The position numbers and the translations under genes were made by a program. DNA of 64,000 nt from Gammaproteobacteria bacterium (lineage in GTDB: Bacteria > Pseudomonadota > Gammaproteobacteria > Steroidobacterales > Steroidobacteraceae): the NCBI GenBank assembly GCA_027459765.1, contig DAIDHD010000036.1, forward strand, positions 1-64,000. Direction: 5' to 3'. Each line of letters opens with the position of its first letter. Within the stretch, counting starts at the first letter, position 1. The notes under the pieces were generated by a model that was not told where the DNA came from, ran no database searches, and saw only the letters and a list, made by a program, of their open reading frames with translations. This document shows positions 21,899 through 31,400 of the stretch, piece by piece.

Positions 21899-23337
21899 CC
21901 CCTGCGGCTTCGGCGGCGTGCCGCAAGCCCCGCTCGAGCGCGGCCGGGATCCGGCCGCGGCGGGCGGCCGCGGCCATCGCGGTCGCCGTCGCCGCCACCG
22001 TCGCGGTGCTGGTGGCGACGGTGGCGTCCGCGGCCGTTGCCGCGCCCGTGCAGCGGCCATTCGTGCTGATGATCTCGATCGACGGCCTGAAGCCCGAGGC
22101 CGTGCTCGATGCGGCCGACCACGGTCTCGCGTTGCCCAATCTGCGCCGCTTCCTCGTCGAGGGAGCCCACGCCCGTTCGGTACGCGGCGTGTTGCCGTCG
22201 CTGACCTATCCCAGCCACGTGAGCCTGCTCACCGGCGCGGCGCCGGCGCGGCACGGTGTCTACGCCAACACGACCTTCGATCCGCTGGATCGCAACGATC
22301 GCGGCTGGTACTGGTATGCCGAGGACGTGCGTGTTCCGACTCTGTGGGACGCCGCGACCGCCGCGGGGTTGACCACGGCCAACGTCTACTGGCCGGTGAG
22401 CGTGGGGGCGCACATCACCTGGAACCTGCCGCAGATCTGGCGGCGGGGTACGGACGATGACCTGAAGCTGCAGCGGGCGCTGTCGACGCCGGGCCTGGAT
22501 CGTGCGCTGGGCGCCGGCCTCGCGCCTTATCCGGGCGGCATGCAGGAGACGGTGGCGGATGACGAGATTCGGGCGCAATACGCCATGCGTCTGCTCGAGT
22601 CGAAGCACCCCGATTTCATGACCGTGTACCTCACCGGGCTGGACACGGCGCAGCACCACTCGGGCCCCTTCAGTGCCGCGGCCAATGCGACTCTCGAGCG
22701 CCTCGACGCGGTGGTGGGGCGGCTGCGCGCCGCGGCGCTGCGCGCGGCGCCGGGGCGCGCGCTGGTGTGCGTGGTTTCCGATCACGGCTTCGCGCGCGTC
22801 GAGCACGACGTGAACCTGCTCGCGGCCTTCCACGAGGCGGGTCTCGTGCGCACCGACCCGTCCGGCAAGATCGTCGACTGGGACGCGACGCCGTGGCCCG
22901 CGGGCGGCAGTGCCGCGGTGATGCTGGCGCACCCCGAGGATTCGGCCACGCGAGCCCGGGTCGCTAGCCTGTTGGCGCGACTGGCGGCCGATCCGGCCAA
23001 CGGCATCGCCCGCGTGCTCGACGCCGACGAACTCGCACGCTCCGGGGGATTCCCGGGTGCGACGTATCTGGTCGCGTTCCGCGAGGGCTACGAGACCGGC
23101 CTCGCCCTCGACGGACCGCTGGTGACCGCGCCGGCCAACGCCGGCATGCACGGATATCCGCCGGACGATCCGGCCATGCGCGCGACCTTCCTGATCGCGG
23201 GACCGGGCGTGCCCGCCGGGCTCGATCTAGGCGACATCGACATGCGGCGCATAGCACCCACGATCGCGGCGGCGCTGCGCGTGCGTCTGGCCGGAGCCGA
23301 GCTCGCGGCCATCGACTGGTCTCACCCCGGCGGCTGA
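21895..23337 (+). CDS. Alkaline-phosphatase-superfamily nucleotide pyrophosphatase/phosphodiesterase (ectonucleotide PDE-like)
   Basis: LMISIDGLKPEAVLDAADHG, LPSLTYPSHVSLLTGAAPARHGVYANTTFDP, TVYLTGLDTAQHHSGPFS, VVSDHGFARVEHDVNL. Start taken as TTG overlapping the upstream stop. Confidence 0.85.
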   Translation: MTPAASAACRKPRSSAAGIRPRRAAAAIAVAVAATVAVLVATVASAAVAAPVQRPFVLMISIDGLKPEAVLDAADHGLALPNLRRFLVEGAHARSVRGVLPSLTYPSHVSLLTGAAPARHGVYANTTFDPLDRNDRGWYWYAEDVRVPTLWDAATAAGLTTANVYWPVSVGAHITWNLPQIWRRGTDDDLKLQRALSTPGLDRALGAGLAPYPGGMQETVADDEIRAQYAMRLLESKHPDFMTVYLTGLDTAQHHSGPFSAAANATLERLDAVVGRLRAAALRAAPGRALVCVVSDHGFARVEHDVNLLAAFHEAGLVRTDPSGKIVDWDATPWPAGGSAAVMLAHPEDSATRARVASLLARLAADPANGIARVLDADELARSGGFPGATYLVAFREGYETGLALDGPLVTAPANAGMHGYPPDDPAMRATFLIAGPGVPAGLDLGDIDMRRIAPTIAAALRVRLAGAELAAIDWSHPGG

Positions 23338-23807
23338 CGTTCCCAGGTCTGCGAGCGGCCAATCCAGGAGAAGCCCAGGTAACCGCGCACGATCAGGTGC
23401 GAGCCGCTCGGGTCGAGGCGCAGCTTGCAGCTGTACACCGTGCCCGACTCCGGGTCGAGGATGTCGCCGCCGGTGTACTCGCCGTCCTCGAATCGCATGT
23501 TGCGGATGATCACCAGGCCGATGATCGGCTGGTTCTTGCGCTCGTCCTTGCACACGCCGCACACCCGGTCCTGTGCGCCGGGCGTGAAGCTCCGCTCAAT
23601 CTTCGCGAACAGACGTCCGCCCTGTTCGTAGACGCGGACGATGGCTCGCGGCCGTCCGGTCTTGTCGTCGATGGTCTTCCAATCCCCCAGCGGTGACGGC
23701 GCGGAGGCGGTCGTGCCCGCCGGCACGGCGGCCCGGCCGGCGACGGTCAGGCCCAACAGCGCAGCGAGCGTCAGCGTGCAGGCATGCGCGAAGCGAATGG
23801 CAGTCAT
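23322..23807 (-). CDS. DUF2147 domain protein, exported
   Basis: Signal peptide; SPLGDWKTIDDKTGRPRAIVRVYEQGGRLFAKIERSF, NQPIIGLVIIRNMRFEDGEYTGGDILDPESGTVYSCKLRL, LIVRGYLGFSWIGRSQTWER. Confidence 0.88.
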   Translation of the reverse strand: MTAIRFAHACTLTLAALLGLTVAGRAAVPAGTTASAPSPLGDWKTIDDKTGRPRAIVRVYEQGGRLFAKIERSFTPGAQDRVCGVCKDERKNQPIIGLVIIRNMRFEDGEYTGGDILDPESGTVYSCKLRLDPSGSHLIVRGYLGFSWIGRSQTWERQPPG

Positions 23808-23848
23808 CCGATGGTTCCTCCCCTGATGTCTGCGGACCGTGCGAGTTC

Positions 23849-24760
23849 TCAGCCCGCCCGTTCGGGCCTTGCTGCCAGCGGCGCCGGCGCGGGTTCGCGC
23901 CGCAGGTTCATGAGCACGAGCCCGCAGATGGTGATCGCCACGCCGACGATCGCCGCGAGACCGATGGCCTCGCCGGCGCAGGCGCCCCAGAACAGGCCCC
24001 AGATGGGCAGCAGATACGTCACGGCGACCACCTGCGTCGGGCTGACGTGCGCGAGCAGCCGATAGTAGAGCAGGTAGGCGATACCGCTGCCGGCGAAGCC
24101 GAGCACGGCGATGGCGCCGACGGCGTCCAGCCGCAACGGTGCCGGGTGCTCGCCGCCGAGCGCGACCGGCAGCAGCATCAGCGTCGCGAGGGTGAGTTGG
24201 GCGGTGGCCAGACCGAGCGGCTCGAGTCCCCGCAGCCTGGATTTGGCGATCACCGTCGCGATCGCGTAACACAGCGCCGCGACCGCGATGATCGCGATCC
24301 CGAACAGCGACTCGCCGGACATCCCGTTCGCCGCCGCACCCGCGTGCGACACCACCACCGCCAGCACGCCGCCGAACGACAGCAGCACGCCCGCGATCAT
24401 GGTGGGACTCGCCGACGAGCGGTTCATCCCGAAGGTCAGCAGCAGGCTCCAGATCGGCGTGGTCGCGTTGAGCACCGCGGCGATGTTGCTCGGCACGGTG
24501 CGTTCGCCCCAGGCGAAGAACGTGAACGGCAGGGCGTTGTTGAGCGCCGCGACCAGCAGCAGCCAGGGCAGGCGCGAGCGCGGCGGCAATTGCCGACGGG
24601 TCGCGACCAGCACCCCGTACAGCAGGCCGGCGCCCAGCGCACAGCGCAGCATCGAGATCCACGCCGGCGGAAACACGGGAACCGCAATCCGCATCATCAG
24701 GAAGGACACGCCCCACACGGCGGAGAGCAGCAGGATCTGTATGGCGTAGCGCGCCGGCAT
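23849..24760 (-). CDS. EamA/DMT-family drug/metabolite transporter
   Basis: 10-TM pattern with two EamA repeats (LSAVWGVSFLMMRIAVPVFPP; GAIAVLGFAGSGIAYLLYYRLLAHVSPTQVVAVTYLLPIWGLFWGA). Confidence 0.9.
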   Translation of the reverse strand: MPARYAIQILLLSAVWGVSFLMMRIAVPVFPPAWISMLRCALGAGLLYGVLVATRRQLPPRSRLPWLLLVAALNNALPFTFFAWGERTVPSNIAAVLNATTPIWSLLLTFGMNRSSASPTMIAGVLLSFGGVLAVVVSHAGAAANGMSGESLFGIAIIAVAALCYAIATVIAKSRLRGLEPLGLATAQLTLATLMLLPVALGGEHPAPLRLDAVGAIAVLGFAGSGIAYLLYYRLLAHVSPTQVVAVTYLLPIWGLFWGACAGEAIGLAAIVGVAITICGLVLMNLRREPAPAPLAARPERAG

Positions 24761-24838
24761 GGAGAATTGCGACCGGTAGGGGTTCGGAAGCCTGGATTAT
24801 ACTCACCACCGTTCGCGTCGGCCGAGAATCGAAGACCC

Positions 24839-25927
24839 GTGCATCACTCCCCTAACGCGCTCGCCGCGCCACTCGTCGTCCGCTGCGGGGCGTTCGGCGA
24901 CATGGTGCTGCTCACCGCGCTCATCCGCGTGCTCAACGACCGCTGGCAACGGCCGGTCGACGTGCTCACCTCGGGCGCGTGGAGCGAACCGCTGCTGCGC
25001 GGCCAGCCCGGAGTCGGCGAGATCTTCGCGCTCCGCAGCCGCAAGGCGCCCTATCTCGTCAGCCCCGATCAGTGGCGCGCGGTGGCGGGTCTGCGCGCGC
25101 GCGGTCACGGGCCGGTCTGGTACTGCGACGCCAACGACGCCGCCCGGCCTTTGCTCGAGCGCGCCGGAATCGATGCGCAGTGGATCGTGGACGTGCGCGA
25201 TCACCCACTGCGCGCGGGCGAACACGCCACCGAGCAGTGGGCGCGGCTGGCGCGCGTCGATCCGGCCGCTGCACCGGCGCCTGCGGCAGAGGGCTCGGCG
25301 CAAGCCGACGCGGTGGCGGGAGCCGCACTCGTGGTCGGCGACGCGCAGCGCGCCGATCTCCTGCGCTGGCTCGAGCGGCGCGGCCTCGGCGACGCACCGC
25401 TCATGCTGGTGCAGATGGGCAACAAGCGCACCATGCGCCGCGGCCTGAAGCGGCTCGCCGTGAACCACAAGTACTGGCCGGCCGAGCGCTGGGCCGAGGT
25501 GCTGCGCGCGATGCGCGAGCGCTGTCCGCGGCACGCTCTGTTGTTGCTCGGCACCGGTCCGGAGTGGAGCCTGAATGCGCAGATTGCGGCTCTCGCCGGC
25601 GTCGAACGGTGCTACAACGTCGCCGACGACCTGCCGATCCCGCGCCTGCTCGCCTTGCTCGAGCGCGGCGCCGGACTGGTGACCGTCGATTCCGGGCCCG
25701 CGCACGCGGCGGCGGCGCTCGGCTGCCCGCTCGTGGTGCTTTTCGGCCGGGCCTCGCCGACGTTGTACCGTCCGCGCGGCCGGGCCAATGCGCAGGTGGA
25801 ACTGCTGAGCGGGGAGGTCGGGGGCGAGCCCAGCATGCTCGGCATCACGACCGAGGCCGTGATCGCAGCGTGGCGCCGCCTGCAGCTGCGCGCGCCGTCC
25901 GGCGGCGGACCCGCGCCGGTCCCTTAA
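24839..25927 (+). CDS. Glycosyltransferase family 9 (ADP-heptose:LPS heptosyltransferase-like)
   Basis: VVRCGAFGDMVLLTALIRVLNDRW, LLLGTGPEWSLNAQIAAL, GLVTVDSGPAHAAAALGCPLVVLFGRASPTLYRP. Confidence 0.85.
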   Translation: MHHSPNALAAPLVVRCGAFGDMVLLTALIRVLNDRWQRPVDVLTSGAWSEPLLRGQPGVGEIFALRSRKAPYLVSPDQWRAVAGLRARGHGPVWYCDANDAARPLLERAGIDAQWIVDVRDHPLRAGEHATEQWARLARVDPAAAPAPAAEGSAQADAVAGAALVVGDAQRADLLRWLERRGLGDAPLMLVQMGNKRTMRRGLKRLAVNHKYWPAERWAEVLRAMRERCPRHALLLLGTGPEWSLNAQIAALAGVERCYNVADDLPIPRLLALLERGAGLVTVDSGPAHAAAALGCPLVVLFGRASPTLYRPRGRANAQVELLSGEVGGEPSMLGITTEAVIAAWRRLQLRAPSGGGPAPVP

Positions 25928-27207
25928 GGCCGGGCCGAACCGAGCCGCCGCAGCATGCTCGCCGTCACCAGCACGACGCCGCGCTTGGTGACGAAGAATC
26001 GCTCGCGGTCGAGCTCCAGGTCGTGGCCGATGAGCGTTCCTTCCGGCACGACGCAGTCTTCGTCGAGGATCGCGCGGCGGATCCGGCAGTTCCTGCCCAC
26101 CGTCACCCGAGGCAGGAGCACCGAGCTGTCGACGACGCTGCCCTCCTCGACGCGCACTTCCTGCGAGAGCAGCGACCGGTTCACGTAGGACCCGGAGACT
26201 ATGCATCCGCCCGCCACCATCGAGTTGACGGCCATGCCGCGCCTGCCGTCCTCGTCGAGGACGAATTTCGCCGGCGGCTGTTGCGACTGGTAGGTCCAGA
26301 TCGGCCAGAGCTGATCGTAGATGTTGAGTTCCGGGTCGAGAGCGACCAGCTCCATGTTGGCTTCGTAGAGGGCGTCGACGTTGCCCACGTCGCGCCAGTA
26401 GCTCTGGGCGCGGGTCTCCACGTCCTGGAACGGGTAGGCGAACACGCGCATGCGGCCGATCGAGGGCGGGATGATGTTCTTGCCGAAGTCGTGGCTGCTG
26501 GTCTCGCTGAGGGCGTCGTCGGTCAGCAGCTTCTCGAGCCGGTCGGCGCCGATCACGTAGATGCCCATCGAGGCGCGCGCGAAGCCTGGCTGGCCCGGTA
26601 TCGGATCCGGGTTCTCCGGCTTTTCGGCGAACTTGACCACCCGGTTGGTGTCGTCCGTGGTGAGGATGCCGAACTCGCGCGCGCGCTCGATCGGAACGTC
26701 CACCACGCCGACGGTGATGTCCGCCTCGTTCTGCTCGTGGTAGGCGATCATCGGGCCGTAATCCATCTTGTAGATGTGGTCGCCGGCCAGGATCAGCACG
26801 TGCATCGGGTGGTGCGAGCGGACGAACTCGAGGTTCTGGAACACCGAGTCCGCCGTGCCCCGGTACCAGTGGCTGCCGATCTGCTGCTGCGCCGGGATGA
26901 TCTCCACGAACTCGCCCATCTCGCCGCGCAGGTAGCTCCAGCCGCGCTGGATGTGCTGGATCAGCGATTGGGACTTGTACTGCGTGAGCACCGCGATCTG
27001 GCGTATGCCGGAGTTGACGCAGTTGGAGAGCACGAAATCGATGATGCGGAACTTGCCGCCGAACGGCGTCGCCGGCTTGCAGCGGTGCTCCGTGAGCGCC
27101 TTCAGGCGCTCGCCGCGCCCGCCGGCCATGATCACCGCGAGTGTCCCGCTCGTCAGACGGCTGACGTACCGTCCAGTGTTCTTGGGTACCGTGGTCTTGG
27201 AAGCCAT
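25924..27207 (-). CDS. glgC: Glucose-1-phosphate adenylyltransferase
   Basis: LAVIMAGGRGERLKALTEHRCKPATPFGGKFRIIDFVLSNCVNSGIRQIAVLTQYKSQSLIQHIQRGW; MDYGPMIAYHEQNEADITVGV. Confidence 0.96.
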   Translation of the reverse strand: MASKTTVPKNTGRYVSRLTSGTLAVIMAGGRGERLKALTEHRCKPATPFGGKFRIIDFVLSNCVNSGIRQIAVLTQYKSQSLIQHIQRGWSYLRGEMGEFVEIIPAQQQIGSHWYRGTADSVFQNLEFVRSHHPMHVLILAGDHIYKMDYGPMIAYHEQNEADITVGVVDVPIERAREFGILTTDDTNRVVKFAEKPENPDPIPGQPGFARASMGIYVIGADRLEKLLTDDALSETSSHDFGKNIIPPSIGRMRVFAYPFQDVETRAQSYWRDVGNVDALYEANMELVALDPELNIYDQLWPIWTYQSQQPPAKFVLDEDGRRGMAVNSMVAGGCIVSGSYVNRSLLSQEVRVEEGSVVDSSVLLPRVTVGRNCRIRRAILDEDCVVPEGTLIGHDLELDRERFFVTKRGVVLVTASMLRRLGSARP

Positions 27208-27348
27208 CCTGCGTTCCGGAATCGCCCGCTTCGCGCCGAGCGTCCATGCCAAACCCCGCCTCGCTCGAGCGAGCGTGCCACACTCTGCGCGAACGCGCCA
27301 AGGTTATTCGAGACCGCCACGCGCTCGCGCTTTGCTACACTGCGACGG

Positions 27349-28827
27349 GTGGCGCGAACGTCGGTGTGCATGTTGAGTTCGGAGATCGTCCCGTACGCCA
27401 AGACGGGAGGGCTCGCCGACGTGGTCGGGGCGCTGATCGGCGAACTCGCCGTCCGTGGCCACGACGTGCGCGGCTTCATGCCGCTCTACGGCGCGATGCG
27501 AAACTCTCTGTCGGGGCTCGAGGCCGTCGCCGGCGCCGGGGAGGCCGACATCCAGATCGGCGGCACCGTATATCGCTACACCGTGCGCGTCGGATCCTAC
27601 CCGGGCACCTCGGCTAGGATGTACTTCGTCGACTGTCCCGCGCTGTTCGACCGGGATACTTTCTACACCACCGACCCCGACGAACACCGGCGCTTCATCC
27701 TGTTCACCCGCGCGGTGCTGGAGACCTGCCGGCGGATCGGCTTCCATCCCGACGTCTTCCACTGCAACGACTGGCACACCGGCTTCCTGCCGCTGTACCT
27801 CAAGTCGACCTACCGGGGCGACGAGGCGCTGGCGCGCAGCCGCTCGCTCTTGACGATTCACAACATCGGTTATCAGGGCGTGATGCCCGCCGGCGCGTAC
27901 GCCGACATCGGCGTCGGCGACCGCCGCCTGCTGGACGACGCCGACTTCGCCGACGGGTTCGTGAGCGCGCTGCGCACCGGACTGCGCTACGCCGACCGGG
28001 TGTCCACCGTGAGTCCCACCTACGCCCGCGAGATCTGCGACACGGACCTCGGGATGGGCATGCAACGCACCTTGCGGCTGCGTGGCGAACCCGTGGTGGG
28101 CATTCTCAACGGCGTCGATTACCGCGAGTGGGACCCCCGCCACGATCCGTATCTCGAGGCCCACTACGACCCCGACGACCTCGCGGGCAAGGCGGCGAAC
28201 CGGCGCCGCTTGCTCGGCGAATTCGGCCTGCGAGTGCCGGACTCTCAGCCGCTGATCGGCATGGTGTCGCGCCTCGCCGAACAGAAGGGCTTCGATCTTC
28301 TGGCGCAGGTCCTGCCGGACTTCCTGGCGGAGCGCGACTGCGGCCTGGTGGCGCTGGGCAGCGGCGATGCCCGCTACTCGGCGCTGCTCTCGGACCTCGC
28401 GCGGCGCTTCCCCGCCCGTGTGGTCTTCAACTCCGGACACGACGAAGCCCTGGCGCATCGCATCGAGGCGGCCAGCGACGTGTTCCTGATGCCGTCCCGC
28501 TACGAACCCTGCGGCTTGAACCAGATGTACAGCCTGCGCTACGGCACCATCCCGGTGGTGCGGCGAACCGGCGGCCTCGCCGATTCGGTGCGGCACTTCG
28601 ATCCGGTCACCGGCGAGGGTACCGGCGTGGTGTTCAACGACTACGACGCGCCGGCCGTGCGCTGGGCGCTGGACACGGCGCTCCAGTGGTTCGCCGATCC
28701 GGCCCTGTGGCGCCGCCTGGTCGCGAATGCGATGCGCGAGGACTTTTCCTGGTCGCGCCAGGTGCAACGCTACGAGTCGCTCTACCGCCAACTCGCCGCC
28801 GGCGAGCCGGCGGCGAGCAGCGCGTAA
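27349..28827 (+). CDS. glgA: Glycogen synthase (ADP-glucose)
   Basis: MLSSEIVPYAKTGGLADVVGAL, FHCNDWHTGFLPLYLK, VSRLAEQKGFDLL, MPSRYEPCGLNQMYSLRYGTIPVVRRTGGLADSV. GTG start upstream of the ATG. Confidence 0.95.
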   Translation: MARTSVCMLSSEIVPYAKTGGLADVVGALIGELAVRGHDVRGFMPLYGAMRNSLSGLEAVAGAGEADIQIGGTVYRYTVRVGSYPGTSARMYFVDCPALFDRDTFYTTDPDEHRRFILFTRAVLETCRRIGFHPDVFHCNDWHTGFLPLYLKSTYRGDEALARSRSLLTIHNIGYQGVMPAGAYADIGVGDRRLLDDADFADGFVSALRTGLRYADRVSTVSPTYAREICDTDLGMGMQRTLRLRGEPVVGILNGVDYREWDPRHDPYLEAHYDPDDLAGKAANRRRLLGEFGLRVPDSQPLIGMVSRLAEQKGFDLLAQVLPDFLAERDCGLVALGSGDARYSALLSDLARRFPARVVFNSGHDEALAHRIEAASDVFLMPSRYEPCGLNQMYSLRYGTIPVVRRTGGLADSVRHFDPVTGEGTGVVFNDYDAPAVRWALDTALQWFADPALWRRLVANAMREDFSWSRQVQRYESLYRQLAAGEPAASSA

Positions 28828-30551
28828 CGCCGACCGTTCGGCAGTTCGTAGCGTTTCACGACGCGCAGCCCCGCGGCCTCGGGCCAAGCCGGATCGGGCG
28901 CAGGCCGCAAGCGGGGCAGCCAGCGCGCCGCCACGGGACTCGGCGCCCGCCCTGGCAATTGTGCGAACACCATCGCGCCGGGCGCGTCGCGCAGCCGCCG
29001 TGCGAGCGCCGCGAGCGCGCGCTCGTCGACGGGTCCGGCGATTGAGGCGGGTGCCGGCCGCGCGTACAGATCCACCAGGGCCAGGGTGGTCTCGTCGGGA
29101 GCGAGCAACACGAGCGGTGCGGCGCCGAGATCGACGCGCAGCGCGCGGCCGATGGCGCCGAGATCCTGCCAGGCGTTCACCCCGCGGTACACCTGTGCGG
29201 CGGGTCCGGCGAGCAGGGCGGCGTACGCGAGCAGCAATGAGAGCAGCGCCGCCGTGGTCGCGCGGGCGCCGGTAGCCGCGAGCGCGCGCACCGCCAGCAC
29301 CACGGCGAGCAGCACGCCGAAGCCCGCCGGCAGCAGGTAGTCGGGCCGGAATCCGAGACCGGGTCCGCGCTCGATGCCGACCACGGCGACCGCCGCCGCC
29401 AGCACGCCCGCGGCGATCAGCAGCAGAACCGCCGTGGCCTTCAGGGCCATGCGATCCAGCGCATCCGCATCGCCGCGGATGCGCTGCGCCCACCAGCCGA
29501 GCAACAGGGCAACGCCGGGCAGGGCGGGCGCGAGGTAGACGTTGCGCGCGGTCGCCGCGAACGACAGCAACGCGAGCGTCGGCAGGAACACCGCCGCGGC
29601 GAAGCGCACGGCGTCGGCTTCGCCGCGGCTCGCCGAACGGCGGTCGCGCCAGGCGCGGCGCACCGCGGCGGCGGCGAGCAGGGTCCAGGGCCAAAGGTAT
29701 ACCGGCAGCTCGAGCAGATACTTGCCGGGCGTATTGCGGTGGCCGGTCGCGTATTGCAGAGCGGCGGGCGCATCGACGTGCGTGAAGCGTCCGACCAGGT
29801 TGTTCCAGAAGAACACCTGCAGGTGTGCCGCGCCGTCGGGTCCGACCGCGACGAAATGGATCCAGGCGAGGATCACCGCGGCCTGCAGCGGCAGTCCCGC
29901 CCAGAGCGCGGGGCGCCGCAGTTCGCCGAGGCGGCGTTCCGCCAGCACCAGCGCGACGAATGCGAGCGCGGGCACCATCCAGCCGGCGGCGCTCTTGCTC
30001 ATGAACGCCGCGCACATGCCCGCGTGCATCAGCGTGTAGCCGAGCAGCCGCTCGCGTGCCTCGCGCGCGTACCAGCCGCGATACAGACCGAGCAGCGCCA
30101 CCGACGTCGCCGCCAGCAGCGGCGCGTCCGTCGCCAGCCAGATGGTCACCTGGAACGCGAGCAGCAACGTCGAGATGGCCGCTGCGGCGACGAGCCCGGC
30201 GAGCGGTCCCGCCGCTCGCCGCGCGAGCGCGCCGACGGCCAGTGCGGTGACGAGCGCGTACAGCAGGTTCGGCAGGCGGGCGGCCCACGCCTCGGTGCCG
30301 AACGCGGCCACCGCGGCGCCCGCCAGCCAATAGGCCAACGGCGGCTTCTCGCAGAATGCCGCGCCGGCCAGGGAAGGCACGGATTTCAGGTCCTGCACGC
30401 TCATGCGCCAGGCGATGTCGGCCTCGCGGGGCTCGTCGGGCGTCCAGTAACCGCGCAGCGCGATGGCCGGCACGAGCGCGAGCGCGAGCGCAATCCAGAC
30501 GAGCGCCCGCACGCGAGCGCCCGGGACGAGGGTTTCGAAGCCGTTGGCCAT
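28782..30551 (-). CDS. GT39 / ArnT-like membrane glycosyltransferase
   Basis: Multi-TM; LRGYWTPDEPREADIAWRMSVQDLKSVPSLAGAAFCEKPPLAYWLAGAA (DE motif, KPPLxYW). Confidence 0.85.
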   Translation of the reverse strand: MANGFETLVPGARVRALVWIALALALVPAIALRGYWTPDEPREADIAWRMSVQDLKSVPSLAGAAFCEKPPLAYWLAGAAVAAFGTEAWAARLPNLLYALVTALAVGALARRAAGPLAGLVAAAAISTLLLAFQVTIWLATDAPLLAATSVALLGLYRGWYAREARERLLGYTLMHAGMCAAFMSKSAAGWMVPALAFVALVLAERRLGELRRPALWAGLPLQAAVILAWIHFVAVGPDGAAHLQVFFWNNLVGRFTHVDAPAALQYATGHRNTPGKYLLELPVYLWPWTLLAAAAVRRAWRDRRSASRGEADAVRFAAAVFLPTLALLSFAATARNVYLAPALPGVALLLGWWAQRIRGDADALDRMALKATAVLLLIAAGVLAAAVAVVGIERGPGLGFRPDYLLPAGFGVLLAVVLAVRALAATGARATTAALLSLLLAYAALLAGPAAQVYRGVNAWQDLGAIGRALRVDLGAAPLVLLAPDETTLALVDLYARPAPASIAGPVDERALAALARRLRDAPGAMVFAQLPGRAPSPVAARWLPRLRPAPDPAWPEAAGLRVVKRYELPNGRRYALLAAGSPAASWR

Positions 30552-31330
30552 CAGGAGCGCGAGGATAGCAGCGTACGGGTGAATCGCTGACTCACCCGCC
30601 CGGTCTCGAGCCCGGAGGAGTCCCAGGTCCACTCGTCGAAGCGCACCCCGCCGCGGTCGTCCATGAGCACGGTCGTCGAGCAGCGGGTGCCGTACTCGGC
30701 CGAGCGCACGAACGCGCTCGACAGCAGCCGGTCCCACTCGAGTCCCAGCCCCGAGCGCGGCAGCTCGCCATCCGGCGCGGGTTCGTCGTCACGCAGCAGG
30801 TCGAGCAGCGGCGACGGGTCCTCGAGATCGTCGAGCGCCGCGCGCAGGCGGGATTTGGCCTTGAGCACCTTGGGCCAGGGCGAGTCGAGCAGGTGGTTCG
30901 ACAGCCCGTAGATGCCGGGGCCGAGCTCGCGCCCCGCGCCGCGTTCGGATTCATGGATGCCGAGACGCTCGCCGTCGGAGAACACGAGGTTGAAGCCGTT
31001 GTAGCGCGGCCCCTCGAGCGCGAGCCGTGCCAGGGTCTCGGCGACCGACTCGCCGCGCTCCAGCGTCTCCACCACGAGACCACCGCGGCTCGGCGCCGCC
31101 GGCGCGAGCGGCAGGGAGCCGCGATAGTTGGTCAGTGCCGCGAACCGGCCGTCGCGCGCCACCCCGAGCCAGGTGCCGCCGGCGGAGCGGTCGCGTCCGG
31201 CGAGCAGATTCCCTCGGTCCGGCCACCAGGCGGCGGGCGCCGCGGCGCGGTGGTGGAACTCGTCGCGATTGGCGGCGATGACGCACGGGTAGCGCGGGTG
31301 CACGCGCCAGACGAGGAGGATGAGGCACAT
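30551..31330 (-). CDS. NRDE (TANGO2-like) family protein
   Basis: MCLILLVWRVHPRYPCVIAANRDEFHHRAAAPAAWWPD; AGGTWLGVARDGRFAALTNYR; GIYGLSNHLLDSPWPKV. ATGA overlap with the downstream GT39 gene. Confidence 0.9.
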   Translation of the reverse strand: MCLILLVWRVHPRYPCVIAANRDEFHHRAAAPAAWWPDRGNLLAGRDRSAGGTWLGVARDGRFAALTNYRGSLPLAPAAPSRGGLVVETLERGESVAETLARLALEGPRYNGFNLVFSDGERLGIHESERGAGRELGPGIYGLSNHLLDSPWPKVLKAKSRLRAALDDLEDPSPLLDLLRDDEPAPDGELPRSGLGLEWDRLLSSAFVRSAEYGTRCSTTVLMDDRGGVRFDEWTWDSSGLETGRVSQRFTRTLLSSRS

Positions 31331-31400
31331 GGACGTGGAGACGCTCGGATCCGCCGGGCCGCCACTCTAGCGCGAACCCGCCGCCCCTCGCACCTCGCCG

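Noticed and set aside
24979-28827. 1282-aa ORF spanning GT9, glgC antisense and glgA
   Set aside because: Only the last 493 codons (glgA from GTG 27349) show homology; the rest is frame-shifted or antisense to real genes.
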